Below are positions 1-6,147 of a DNA stretch of 10,697 nt, piece by piece. A program made the position numbers and the translations under genes. The number at the start of each line of letters is the position of its first letter. Position 1 is the first letter of the stretch. A model generated the notes under the pieces. It saw only the letters and a list, made by a program, of their open reading frames with translations. It was not told the origin of the DNA and did no database searches. Where the stretch lies: positions 1 to 10,697 of the forward strand of contig CAJASG010000227.1 in the NCBI GenBank assembly GCA_903944555.1. Direction: 5' to 3'. This DNA comes from an uncultured beta proteobacterium. GTDB taxonomy: Bacteria > Pseudomonadota > Gammaproteobacteria > Burkholderiales > Burkholderiaceae_C.

Positions 1-363
1 CACCATGGGGTACTGGCTGCGAAACACCCCCCACAGCGGGGCCAAATGCAAAATCCCGAATGTCAGCGGCGCGTTGATGCGCAGCAGCCCGCCCGGCGCA
101 CCACTGCGCGAGGTGATTTCCGCCTCCGCCTCGTCCACCCCGGCCAGCAGTTCCTTGGCGCGGGCGTAAAACACCTCACCCTCCTCGGTCAGGGACAAGC
201 GCCGCGTGGTGCGGTGCAGCAGGCGTACACCGAGGCGCGTCTCCAGGTCCGCCACGTAGCGCGACATCGCCGCTTTGGGCAGCCCCAACGCCTCGGCTGC
301 CTTGACAAAGCTGCCGGCATCGACCACCGCGCTGAACGACTGCATTTCCAAAAAACGGTCCAT
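1..363 (-). CDS. LysR-family transcriptional regulator, N-terminal part (cut by window edge)
   Basis: Reading the minus strand from the ATG at 361-363 gives 121 uninterrupted codons that leave the window at base 1, so only the first third or so of a normal 300-residue LysR protein is here. Residues 1-60 form the winged helix-turn-helix typical of the family: MDRFLEMQSFSAVVDAGSF, then AAEALGLPKAAMSRYVADLE, then the LGVRLLHRTTRRLSLTEEG wing. Residues from about 65 begin the linker helix, and at about 90 (GLLRINAPLTFG) the ligand-binding domain begins. LysR proteins bind a small effector and usually activate a divergent neighbour while repressing themselves. The divergent dioxygenase at 492 and the dyad at 375-395 fit that arrangement. 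The effector cannot be read from this fragment. Confidence 0.93.
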   Translation of the reverse strand, partial: MDRFLEMQSFSAVVDAGSFVKAAEALGLPKAAMSRYVADLETRLGVRLLHRTTRRLSLTEEGEVFYARAKELLAGVDEAEAEITSRSGAPGGLLRINAPLTFGILHLAPLWGVFRSQYPMV

Positions 364-374
364 AAGACTCGAGG

Positions 375-395
375 TTTTAGCAGATTAGGCTAAAA
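375..395. promoter_or_regulatory. Perfect dyad TTTTAGC-N7-GCTAAAA, candidate LysR operator
   Basis: TTTTAGC (375-381) and GCTAAAA (389-395) are exact inverted repeats with a 7-base spacer. Size and symmetry resemble LysR recognition boxes, although the nearest T/A pair gives T-N13-A rather than the usual T-N11-A. The site lies 11 bases upstream of the regulator's start codon, downstream of its predicted promoter, and about 73 bases before the transcription start I would guess for the dioxygenase. That would allow activation of the dioxygenase and autorepression. The repeat is seen directly; its role is inferred. Confidence 0.5.
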
Positions 396-411
396 ATTGA
401 GTTAATGAATC

Positions 412-440
412 TATATAAAGGCTATTTATCTTACTTTCAA
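412..440 (-). promoter_or_regulatory. Sigma70 promoter for the LysR gene
   Basis: On the minus strand TTGAAA (440-435) is followed by exactly 17 bases and then TATATA (417-412), which is five of six matches to the -35 consensus and a good -10. Transcription would start near 405, leaving a leader of about 42 bases before the LysR ATG, and the dyad at 375-395 would lie in that leader. On the plus strand the best -10 for the dioxygenase is TATACA (446-451) with no good -35. This is what an activator-dependent promoter looks like. Confidence 0.6.
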
Positions 441-491
441 TAACTTATACAGTCCATCCAGTACATCGCATTTCAACCTACTGGACACACC

Positions 492-1286
492 ATGACCACG
501 CTTCCCCGCAAAGCCCCCGTCTTTTTCATCTCGCACGGTGCCCCGACGTTTGCCTTGGAGCCTGGTGTGTTGGGCCCACAACTGGGGGCTTTGGGCCAGC
601 AGCTTACCGACGTGCGGGCGGTACTGGTCGTGTCCCCGCATTGGCAGACGCAGGGCATCACAGTGATGACCACCGCAGCGCCTGAAACCATCCACGACTT
701 TGGTGGCTTTCCATTGGCGCTGTACCAACTGCGCTACGCCGCAGCGGGCCACCCGGAGTTGGCCGCCGAGGTGGGCGCGTTATTGGGCGAAGCGGGGCTT
801 AACGTGGGATTGGACGCGCGCCGCGGGCTGGACCACGGCGCCTGGGTGCCCCTGTGGCATCTGTTGCCCAAGGCCAACATTCCCGTGTTTCAGGTCTCCA
901 TGCCCCACAACCTGAGCACCCAGGGTGCACTGCAGTTGGGGCAAGCGTTGGCTGCGATGCGCGAGCGCGGTGTAGCCGTGGTGGCATCCGGCAGCATGAC
1001 GCACAACCTGTACGAGATTGAGCACACCGACGCCCCGCCACAAGACTACGCGGTGGAGTTTGCCCACTGGGTGCGCCAAACCGTTGCCGCCAACGACGTG
1101 CGCCGCCTGGTGGACTACCGCAAACTCGCGCCGCACGCCCAGCGTGCCCACCCCACCGAAGAGCACCTTTTGCCGCTGCTGGTGGCCATGGGGGCGCGCG
1201 CCGATGACGATGCTTTGCAGGTCATCAAGGGGGACATCACCCACGGCGTGCTGTCGATGGAGTCGTATACCTGGGGCCTTGCGTAA
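492..1286 (+). CDS. LigB-type extradiol dioxygenase (class III, YgiD/4,5-DOPA dioxygenase-like)
   Basis: This 264-residue cytosolic protein belongs to the catalytic LigB superfamily, non-haem Fe(II) or Zn enzymes that open catechol-type rings with O2. The plant/bacterial DODA-YgiD branch is the closest by motif. Visible signatures, in order, are SHGAP (14-18), SPHW (48-51), LDHGAWVPLWH (113-123), SGSMTHNL (166-173), HPTEEHLLPL (220-229) and THGVLSMESYTWG (250-262). Likely metal ligands are H15, H50 and H171, with H225 or H251 as further active-site histidines; these are assigned by analogy. The length is normal for the family (about 260). The ATG has only a weak GGA ahead of it (483-485). It is divergent from a LysR gene, a very common pairing, and is probably induced by an aromatic compound. 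The true substrate is unknown, and DOPA is only the model substrate of relatives. Confidence 0.93.
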   Translation: MTTLPRKAPVFFISHGAPTFALEPGVLGPQLGALGQQLTDVRAVLVVSPHWQTQGITVMTTAAPETIHDFGGFPLALYQLRYAAAGHPELAAEVGALLGEAGLNVGLDARRGLDHGAWVPLWHLLPKANIPVFQVSMPHNLSTQGALQLGQALAAMRERGVAVVASGSMTHNLYEIEHTDAPPQDYAVEFAHWVRQTVAANDVRRLVDYRKLAPHAQRAHPTEEHLLPLLVAMGARADDDALQVIKGDITHGVLSMESYTWGLA

Positions 1287-1349
1287 GGCTTGGGTGAGGT
1301 TTTTAAGGGCCTGCGCTACGATGCAAACCTTTGCACCGACCGCCTTTAC

Positions 1350-1955
1350 ATGCTCGACCGATTTGTCACCGCCCTGATTCGCCCCGCCGTGGGCGTCGCC
1401 GCCCGCGCGCTGGTACGTGCGCGCATTGGCGCCAACAGCCTTACGCTTATGGGGTTTGGCATTGGGCTGGTTGCTGCGTTTTTGATAGCTGGTCACGCAT
1501 ACTACGCGGGGGCTGCAGCCATATTCGCCTCACGTTTTTGTGATGCACTGGACGGTGCGGTGGCACGCCTGACACAGGCCACCGACGCTGGCGGGTTTTT
1601 GGACATTGCGCTGGACTTTGTGTTTTACGCCAGCATTCCACTGGCGTTTGCAGTAGCCAACCCCGCGCACAACGCGCTGGCAGCGGCTGTGCTGCTGGCC
1701 GCATTTATCGGCACGGGCACCAGCTTTCTGGCGTTTGCGGTGATGGCGGCCAAACGCGGCATCACCAGCCTGGACTATCCGGACAAGTCGTTCTACTTTT
1801 TGGGCGGGCTGACCGAGGCCACGGAAACGCTGGCCTTTTTTGCCGCCATGTGCGTGTGGCCGCAGCACTTTGCCACGCTGGCCTACGTGTTTGCTGCGTT
1901 GTGCGTTATCACCACGGGCACCCGCATCTGGTGGGGTTGGAGGACTTTTTCATGA
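1350..1955 (+). CDS. CDP-alcohol phosphatidyltransferase family membrane protein
   Basis: This family moves a phosphatidyl group from a CDP-linked donor to an alcohol (or the reverse pairing), making phospholipids in the inner membrane. With the ATG at 1350 the protein has 201 residues and about five to six hydrophobic segments. The catalytic signature is at 65-89: D65-A-L-D68-G-A-V-A-R73, then G81, D85 and D89. These are the four metal-binding aspartates of the family. The spacing between R73 and the glycine is seven residues, one fewer than the classical eight, although G82 offers an alternative. A TTG at 1290 would add 20 residues and has an AAGG nearby. I prefer 1350 because MLDRFVTALIRP resembles usual starts of the family. 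The substrate alcohol cannot be told. The stop codon overlaps the next ATG (ATGA), so it is translationally coupled to the fusion gene. Confidence 0.88.
   Translation: MLDRFVTALIRPAVGVAARALVRARIGANSLTLMGFGIGLVAAFLIAGHAYYAGAAAIFASRFCDALDGAVARLTQATDAGGFLDIALDFVFYASIPLAFAVANPAHNALAAAVLLAAFIGTGTSFLAFAVMAAKRGITSLDYPDKSFYFLGGLTEATETLAFFAAMCVWPQHFATLAYVFAALCVITTGTRIWWGWRTFS
1939..1943 (+). promoter_or_regulatory. Ribosome binding site GGAGG for the TVP38-flavoenzyme fusion
   Basis: A full GGAGG lies eight bases before the ATG at 1952. It decides the start of the fusion protein: the frame stays open further upstream to an ATG at 1850, but that extension would lie wholly inside the preceding gene and has no membrane-protein character. 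Confidence 0.75.
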
Positions 1956-4114
1956 AACTCTCAAAAATTGCGCTCCTCGTGGGCATTGCGGTGCTGGTAC
2001 TGCTGTACTTCGCGCTCGACCTGGGGCGGTTTTTGAGCCTGGACTACCTGCAACAAAGCCAAGCGAACTTTGCCGCGCTGTATGCGCAGTCGCCCTGGCT
2101 GGTGCGCGGCGCGTTCTTTGCCCTGTATGTAGCGGTGGCGTCCCTGTCCCTGCCGGGGGCTGCGCTGCTAACGCTGGCCGGAGGTGGTATTTTTGGCCTG
2201 GGCTGGGGGCTGCTGCTGGTGTCGTTTGCGTCCACCCTGGGCGCCACGGTCTCGTTTTTGGTGGCGCGCTTTGTGTTGCGTGCCACGGTGCAAGAGCGGT
2301 TTGGCGCACGGCTGCAAGACATCAACCGCGGGGTGGAGCGCGAAGGTGCCCTGTATTTGTTCAGCCTGCGGCTGGTGCCGTTGGTGCCGTTTTTTGTGAT
2401 CAACCTGGCGATGGGCCTGACCTCCATGCGCACGCGCACCTTCTACTGGGTCAGCCAACTGGGCATGCTGGCGGGCACCGCCGTGTATGTGAATGCGGGC
2501 ACCCAACTGGGCCAGCTGCAGTCGCTTAAAGGCGTGGTCAGCCCGGGGCTGCTGGGCTCGTTTGTGCTGCTGGGGCTGTTCCCGCTGCTGGCGCGCCGGG
2601 CCATGGATGCCGTCAAGCAGCGGCGCGTCTATGCGCGCTGGAATTCGGTCAAACCCAAAACCTTCGATCGCAACCTGATCGTGATTGGCGGGGGTGCGGG
2701 CGGGCTGGTGTCGGCCTACATTGCCGCCGTGGTCAAGGCCAAAGTGACACTGGTGGAAGCCCACAAAATGGGCGGCGACTGCCTGAACTACGGCTGCGTG
2801 CCTAGCAAGGCGCTCATCAAAAGTGCCAAACTGGCACACCAAATGCGCCATGGCGCGCACTACGGCTTAAGCAACACCGAGCCTACTTTTAGCTTCAAGG
2901 CCGTGATGCAGCGCATCCACGACATCGTCGCCGCCATCGAGCCCCACGACAGTGTGGCGCGCTACACCGGTCTGGGGGTGGAGGTGCTCCAGGGCTACGC
3001 CAAAATCGTCAACCCGTGGACGGTAGAGATCTCGCTCAACGGTGGTGGCGTGCAAACGCTCACCACCCGCAGCATTGTGATTGCGGCAGGAGCGCGCCCG
3101 CTGGTGCCCGCGCTGCCCGGCCTTGACGAGGTCGGCTATGTCACCAGCGACACGCTGTGGCACACCTTCGCCCAGCTAGACGAGGCGCCCAAGCGGCTGG
3201 TGGTGCTGGGCGGGGGCCCGATTGGCTGCGAACTTGCGCAAAGCTTTGCCCGGCTGGGCTCGAACGTCACCCAAGTCGAGATGGGGCCGCGCATCATGCC
3301 CCGCGAAGACGAACAAGTCTCTGCCCTGGCCGCCGCTGCGCTGCAAGCCGACGGCGTGCAAGTGCTAACCCGCCACCGTGCCCTGCGCTGTGAGCAGGTA
3401 AACGGTGCCAAGGTCTTGGTGGTGGAGCACGAAGGCGTGGAGGCGCACATTGAATTTGACCAACTGCTGTGTGCCGTGGGCCGCGTGGCCCGGCTGACCG
3501 GCTATGGGCTGGAAGAACTGGGCATTCCCACCACCAAGACCGTGCAGACCAACGAGTACCTGCAAACCATTTACCCCAACATTTACGCAGCGGGCGATGT
3601 GGCCGGGCCCTACCAGTTCACCCACGTCGCGGCCCACCAGGCTTGGTATGCGGCGGTGAATGCATTGTTTGGCGACTTCAAGAAGTTCAAGGCCGACTAC
3701 ACGGTGATTCCCTGGGCCACCTTCATTGACCCCGAGGTGGCGCGCGTTGGCCTGAACGAGCAGGAGGCGAAGGAAAAAGGCATAGCCTTTGAAGTCACCC
3801 AATACGGTATTGACGACCTGGACCGCGCCATTGCCGACAGCGAGGCGCACGGCTTTGTGAAAGTGCTGACGGTGCCTGGCAAAGACAAAATCCTGGGTGT
3901 GACCATCGTCGGTACCCATGCCGGGGACCTGCTGGCTGAGTATGTGCTGGCCATGCGCCACGGGCTGGGTTTGAACAAGATTTTGGGGACCATCCACACC
4001 TACCCCACTTTGTCGGAGGCCAACAAATACGCCGCAGGCGAATGGAAGCGCGCCCACCAGCCCCACGCCCTATTGGAGTGGGTGCGCAAGTTTCACAACT
4101 GGCGCCGGGGCTGA
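1952..4114 (+). CDS. Fusion: TVP38/TMEM64 (VTT/DedA-type) membrane domain plus FAD-dependent disulfide oxidoreductase
   Basis: A 720-residue two-part protein. Residues 1-225 are a TVP38/TMEM64 domain: an N-terminal anchor (5-23), hydrophobic segments near 52-80, 82-108, 137-155 and 166-185, and the family patterns FGLGWG (81-86) and RLVPLVPFFVINLAMGLTS (140-158). Residues 240-720 are a class I pyridine nucleotide-disulfide oxidoreductase. It has an FAD site GGGAGG (246-251), redox-active pair C277-x4-C282 in GGDCLNYGCVPSK, an NAD(P)H site GGGPIGCE (420-427), a second FAD motif AAGDV (546-550) and a dimerisation domain ending in HTYPTLSEA (682-690). At the position of the catalytic second His of HxHPT in lipoamide dehydrogenase there is Tyr684. 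The N-terminal metal-binding domain of true MerA is absent. This architecture is known in proteobacteria and cyanobacteria, often annotated as a bifunctional TVP38/TMEM64 protein/FAD-dependent oxidoreductase, but the substrate is unknown. I infer electrons flow from NAD(P)H through FAD and the cysteine pair at the inner membrane face. Confidence 0.92.
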   Translation: MKLSKIALLVGIAVLVLLYFALDLGRFLSLDYLQQSQANFAALYAQSPWLVRGAFFALYVAVASLSLPGAALLTLAGGGIFGLGWGLLLVSFASTLGATVSFLVARFVLRATVQERFGARLQDINRGVEREGALYLFSLRLVPLVPFFVINLAMGLTSMRTRTFYWVSQLGMLAGTAVYVNAGTQLGQLQSLKGVVSPGLLGSFVLLGLFPLLARRAMDAVKQRRVYARWNSVKPKTFDRNLIVIGGGAGGLVSAYIAAVVKAKVTLVEAHKMGGDCLNYGCVPSKALIKSAKLAHQMRHGAHYGLSNTEPTFSFKAVMQRIHDIVAAIEPHDSVARYTGLGVEVLQGYAKIVNPWTVEISLNGGGVQTLTTRSIVIAAGARPLVPALPGLDEVGYVTSDTLWHTFAQLDEAPKRLVVLGGGPIGCELAQSFARLGSNVTQVEMGPRIMPREDEQVSALAAAALQADGVQVLTRHRALRCEQVNGAKVLVVEHEGVEAHIEFDQLLCAVGRVARLTGYGLEELGIPTTKTVQTNEYLQTIYPNIYAAGDVAGPYQFTHVAAHQAWYAAVNALFGDFKKFKADYTVIPWATFIDPEVARVGLNEQEAKEKGIAFEVTQYGIDDLDRAIADSEAHGFVKVLTVPGKDKILGVTIVGTHAGDLLAEYVLAMRHGLGLNKILGTIHTYPTLSEANKYAAGEWKRAHQPHALLEWVRKFHNWRRG

Positions 4115-4926
4115 TGCGCTTCACTATGAATTTGATAGCTTCTTGCGCACGTTTCATAAAGGCTAGAGGCCTTTTTTGCTTATATTTCTCCTTATTCACC
4201 ACACTGGCAACCGGGCAAACCGTCACGCCCACCGCTTCCGTTCTGTCCCCGTCGCAGGTATCACAGGGCTTGCAACCCTTCTCCAGCGCTGCCCCCGGTG
4301 CGCCACCCGCGCCCTGGCGTCTGGTGGGCCTGCCCAAGGACAAAGCGCCCCTGGCCCAACTGGACATCGTGGCGCTGGACGGCGCGCCCGTGCTGCGCCT
4401 GCGCACCGACCAGTCCTACGGCACGCTCAGCCACGCACTGCCGCCGGATACTGCTGCGGGCGGTTTACGCTGGCGCTGGCGGCTGGATGTGCCCATGCCT
4501 GCGGCCAATCTGCGGCGCAAAGACAGGGACGACGCCCCGCTCAAAGTTTGCGCCATGTTCGACCTGCCACTCAGCGCCATCCCCTTTGTGGAGCGCAGCC
4601 TGTTGCGCCTGGCCCGCAGCGTCAGCGGGGAATACCTGCCCGGAGCCACCCTGTGCTACGTGTGGGACCACACCTTGCCTGCCGGCACCGAATTGGCCAA
4701 TGCCTACACCCGCCGGGTGCGTTTTGTCGTGCTGGACTCTGGCAGCCAACGCCTGGGCCAATGGGTGGCGCACCAGCAGGATCTGCACGCAGACTTTTTG
4801 CGCCTCTTTGGGGCCGAGAGCGACACCGTGCCGCCCTTGCTGGCCATTGTGGTGGGGGCCGACAGTGACAACACGGGCAGCACCAGTCTGGGCTACCTGG
4901 GCGATCTGTCACTCATGAAACAATAG
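4114..4926 (+). CDS. DUF3047 family protein, probably exported
   Basis: From the ATG at 4114 (TGATG overlap with the fusion gene's stop) the protein has 270 residues; an ATG at 4126 would give 266. It has a basic N-terminus (R13, K16, R18) and a hydrophobic stretch GLFCLYFSLFTTLATG at 19-34, consistent with a signal peptide or membrane anchor, then a Pro/Ser/Ala-rich linker to about 67. The conserved body matches what I recall of DUF3047: LRWRWRLD (118-125), KDRDDAPLKVCAMFD (136-150), LCYVWD (180-185), RFVVLDSG (203-210) and the acidic GADSDNTGSTS (248-258) near the end. The DDAPLKV and DSDN acidic patches could bind a metal, which is speculation. The function is unknown. The first 20 or so codons coincide with a repeat and hairpin (4127-4184), so the true N-terminus is less certain than the body. 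Confidence 0.8.
   Translation: MRFTMNLIASCARFIKARGLFCLYFSLFTTLATGQTVTPTASVLSPSQVSQGLQPFSSAAPGAPPAPWRLVGLPKDKAPLAQLDIVALDGAPVLRLRTDQSYGTLSHALPPDTAAGGLRWRWRLDVPMPAANLRRKDRDDAPLKVCAMFDLPLSAIPFVERSLLRLARSVSGEYLPGATLCYVWDHTLPAGTELANAYTRRVRFVVLDSGSQRLGQWVAHQQDLHADFLRLFGAESDTVPPLLAIVVGADSDNTGSTSLGYLGDLSLMKQ
4127..4184 (+). repeat. Probable Comamonadaceae-type short interspersed repeat
   Basis: The segment has an AT-richer composition than its surroundings and the blocks TTTGATAGCT, CTTGCGCA, GGCTAGAGGCC and TTTTTTGCT in that order. I recall this pattern (TTGATAGCT ... GCTAGAGGCC ... T-rich) as an abundant intergenic repeat in Rhodoferax, Polaromonas and Acidovorax genomes. That is from memory and could not be searched here, and only one good copy is in this window. 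It overlaps the beginning of the DUF3047 gene and is read through in frame. Confidence 0.4.
4158..4177 (+). terminator. Hairpin with T-run, terminator-like or attenuator-like
   Basis: AAAGGC (4158-4163) pairs with GCCTTT (4169-4174) across the loop TAGAG, and the run continues to six T in total (4172-4177). In form it is a short Rho-independent terminator on the plus strand. It lies 44-63 bases past the stop of the fusion gene and inside the start of the DUF3047 reading frame, so if active it would reduce expression of the last two genes. The stem is only six base pairs, so strength is doubtful. Confidence 0.4.
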
Positions 4927-4930
4927 CAGC

Positions 4931-6103
4931 ATGAATGTCAAAGACGCCCGCGCGCATACCGAACCCGACCACCACGCAGAAGGCCCCGGCTTCCAGCCCC
5001 GTGAATTGGTACTGCTGGGCGCAGGCCATGCGCATGTGAATGTATTGGCGGCACTGGCCGCCCGTCCCCTGATTGGGGTGCGCATCATCCTGGTGGCACC
5101 GCACCCGCGCCAGATGTATTCAGGCATGGTGCCCGGCTTTGTGGCTGGCCACTACCCGCTGGAAGACTGTGTGATCCCCCTGGAGCCATTGGTACGCCGC
5201 AGTGGCGTGCGCTGGCTGCAACGCAGCGTGAAGGCGCTGGACGCCAAAAACAACACCGTGCAGCTCGACGACGGCAGCACCCTGCGCTACGACTGGTTGT
5301 CCGTCAACACTGGCTCCGTTCAAAACCGCGAACACATGGATGCGGCCATCCCCGGCGCCCGCACCCATGGGCTATTTGTGCGTCCGATTGAAGCCTTCAG
5401 CGCGCTGTGGCCTCGGGTGGTGGAGATGGGGACAGAGCGCGCGCTGCGCATCGCCGTGATCGGGGCAGGCGCGGCCGGGGTGGAACTCGCCATGGCGATA
5501 CGCCATCGGTTTCCGCAGTCGGCCGTCACCCTGGTCACCGGCGACGCTGCGGTTGGATCCAATTACCCCGCCACGGTGCAACTGCGCATCCAAGCCGCAC
5601 TCAAGCTGCGCCACATCACCGTGCTGCAAGACACCGCCATCGGCCTGACCGCCGAGGAAGTGCGCCTGGGCTGTGGCGCCGGATTGGCGTGCGATGTTGC
5701 CCTGCTCACCACCGGCGGGCAGCCCCCGACATGGTTGGCAGACAGTGGCTTGGCGCTGGATGCGAAGGGCTTTATTGCAGTGGACGAATACCAGCGATCC
5801 ACCAGCCACGGGCATGTGTTTGCGGTGGGTGATGTCAGTACCCGCACCGACCGGTCGCTGGCACGCAGCGGCGTCTATGCCGTGCGCGCTGGACCCGCCC
5901 TAGCCCGCAACCTGACGGCGGCCACGACCGGTGGAACACTAAAAGCCCACATGCCGCCGGACTCCACCCTCAACCTGCTGTCCTGTGGCGACCGCTATGC
6001 CATCGCCAGCTGGGGCAATTTCAGCGCCGAGGGCCGATGGGTGTGGTGGCTGAAAAACTGGATTGACCGCCGCTTTTTGGCGCGCTACACCAGCAGCACA
6101 TAA
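4931..6103 (+). CDS. FAD/NAD(P)-dependent oxidoreductase, stand-alone SelD-associated type (TIGR03169-like)
   Basis: A 390-residue cytosolic flavoprotein related to NDH-2 and sulfide:quinone reductases. It has a FAD motif LVLLGAGHAHVNVL (27-39), the segment QMYSGMVPGFVAGHY (61-75), a NAD(P)H motif VIGAGAAGVELA (176-187), an FAD-closing FAVGDV (297-302) and the tail LLSCGDRYAIASWGNF (349-364). The GxGHAH and YSGMxPGxVAGHY patterns are those I know from the protein family found as the N-terminal half of NADH dehydrogenase-like/SelD fusions, which also exists unfused. There is no CxxxxC pair, so it is not a disulfide reductase; Cys352 and Cys248/254 are present but not in a recognised motif. It starts four bases after the DUF3047 stop and has no clear ribosome site, which suggests coupling. 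The electron acceptor and physiological role are unknown. The free selD at 8090-9154 supports the selenium connection, but only as context. Confidence 0.85.
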   Translation: MNVKDARAHTEPDHHAEGPGFQPRELVLLGAGHAHVNVLAALAARPLIGVRIILVAPHPRQMYSGMVPGFVAGHYPLEDCVIPLEPLVRRSGVRWLQRSVKALDAKNNTVQLDDGSTLRYDWLSVNTGSVQNREHMDAAIPGARTHGLFVRPIEAFSALWPRVVEMGTERALRIAVIGAGAAGVELAMAIRHRFPQSAVTLVTGDAAVGSNYPATVQLRIQAALKLRHITVLQDTAIGLTAEEVRLGCGAGLACDVALLTTGGQPPTWLADSGLALDAKGFIAVDEYQRSTSHGHVFAVGDVSTRTDRSLARSGVYAVRAGPALARNLTAATTGGTLKAHMPPDSTLNLLSCGDRYAIASWGNFSAEGRWVWWLKNWIDRRFLARYTSST

Positions 6104-6106
6104 AAC

Positions 6107-6131
6107 CCGCCGGGCGTTCTCTCCCCGGCGG
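6107..6131. terminator. GC-rich hairpin between convergent genes
   Basis: CCGCCGGG (6107-6114) is an exact inverted match to CCCGGCGG (6124-6131) around a nine-base loop. On the minus strand the stem is followed by GTTTTA, so it reads best as the ilvD terminator. On the plus strand there is no T-run, so it probably serves the flavoprotein gene only as an RNA-end stabiliser. It fills most of the 44-base gap between the two stop codons. Confidence 0.7.
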
Positions 6132-6147
6132 ATGGCGTCGCAATCGC

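Noticed and set aside
780..1496. 238-codon minus-strand frame across the dioxygenase and the CDP-alcohol transferase
   Set aside because: It covers two well supported genes on the other strand and its translation has no family motif.
1477..1520. TTTTTGATAGCTG followed by partly similar bases, resembling the start of the repeat at 4127-4184
   Set aside because: Only about 13 bases match well, they lie within a conserved membrane segment of the CDP-alcohol transferase, and the GCTAGAGGCC block is missing. Chance similarity is the simpler explanation.
3365..4066. 233-codon minus-strand frame opposite the flavoenzyme domain
   Set aside because: It mirrors the conserved dimerisation domain of the flavoenzyme; the composition is typical of antisense frames in GC-rich genes.
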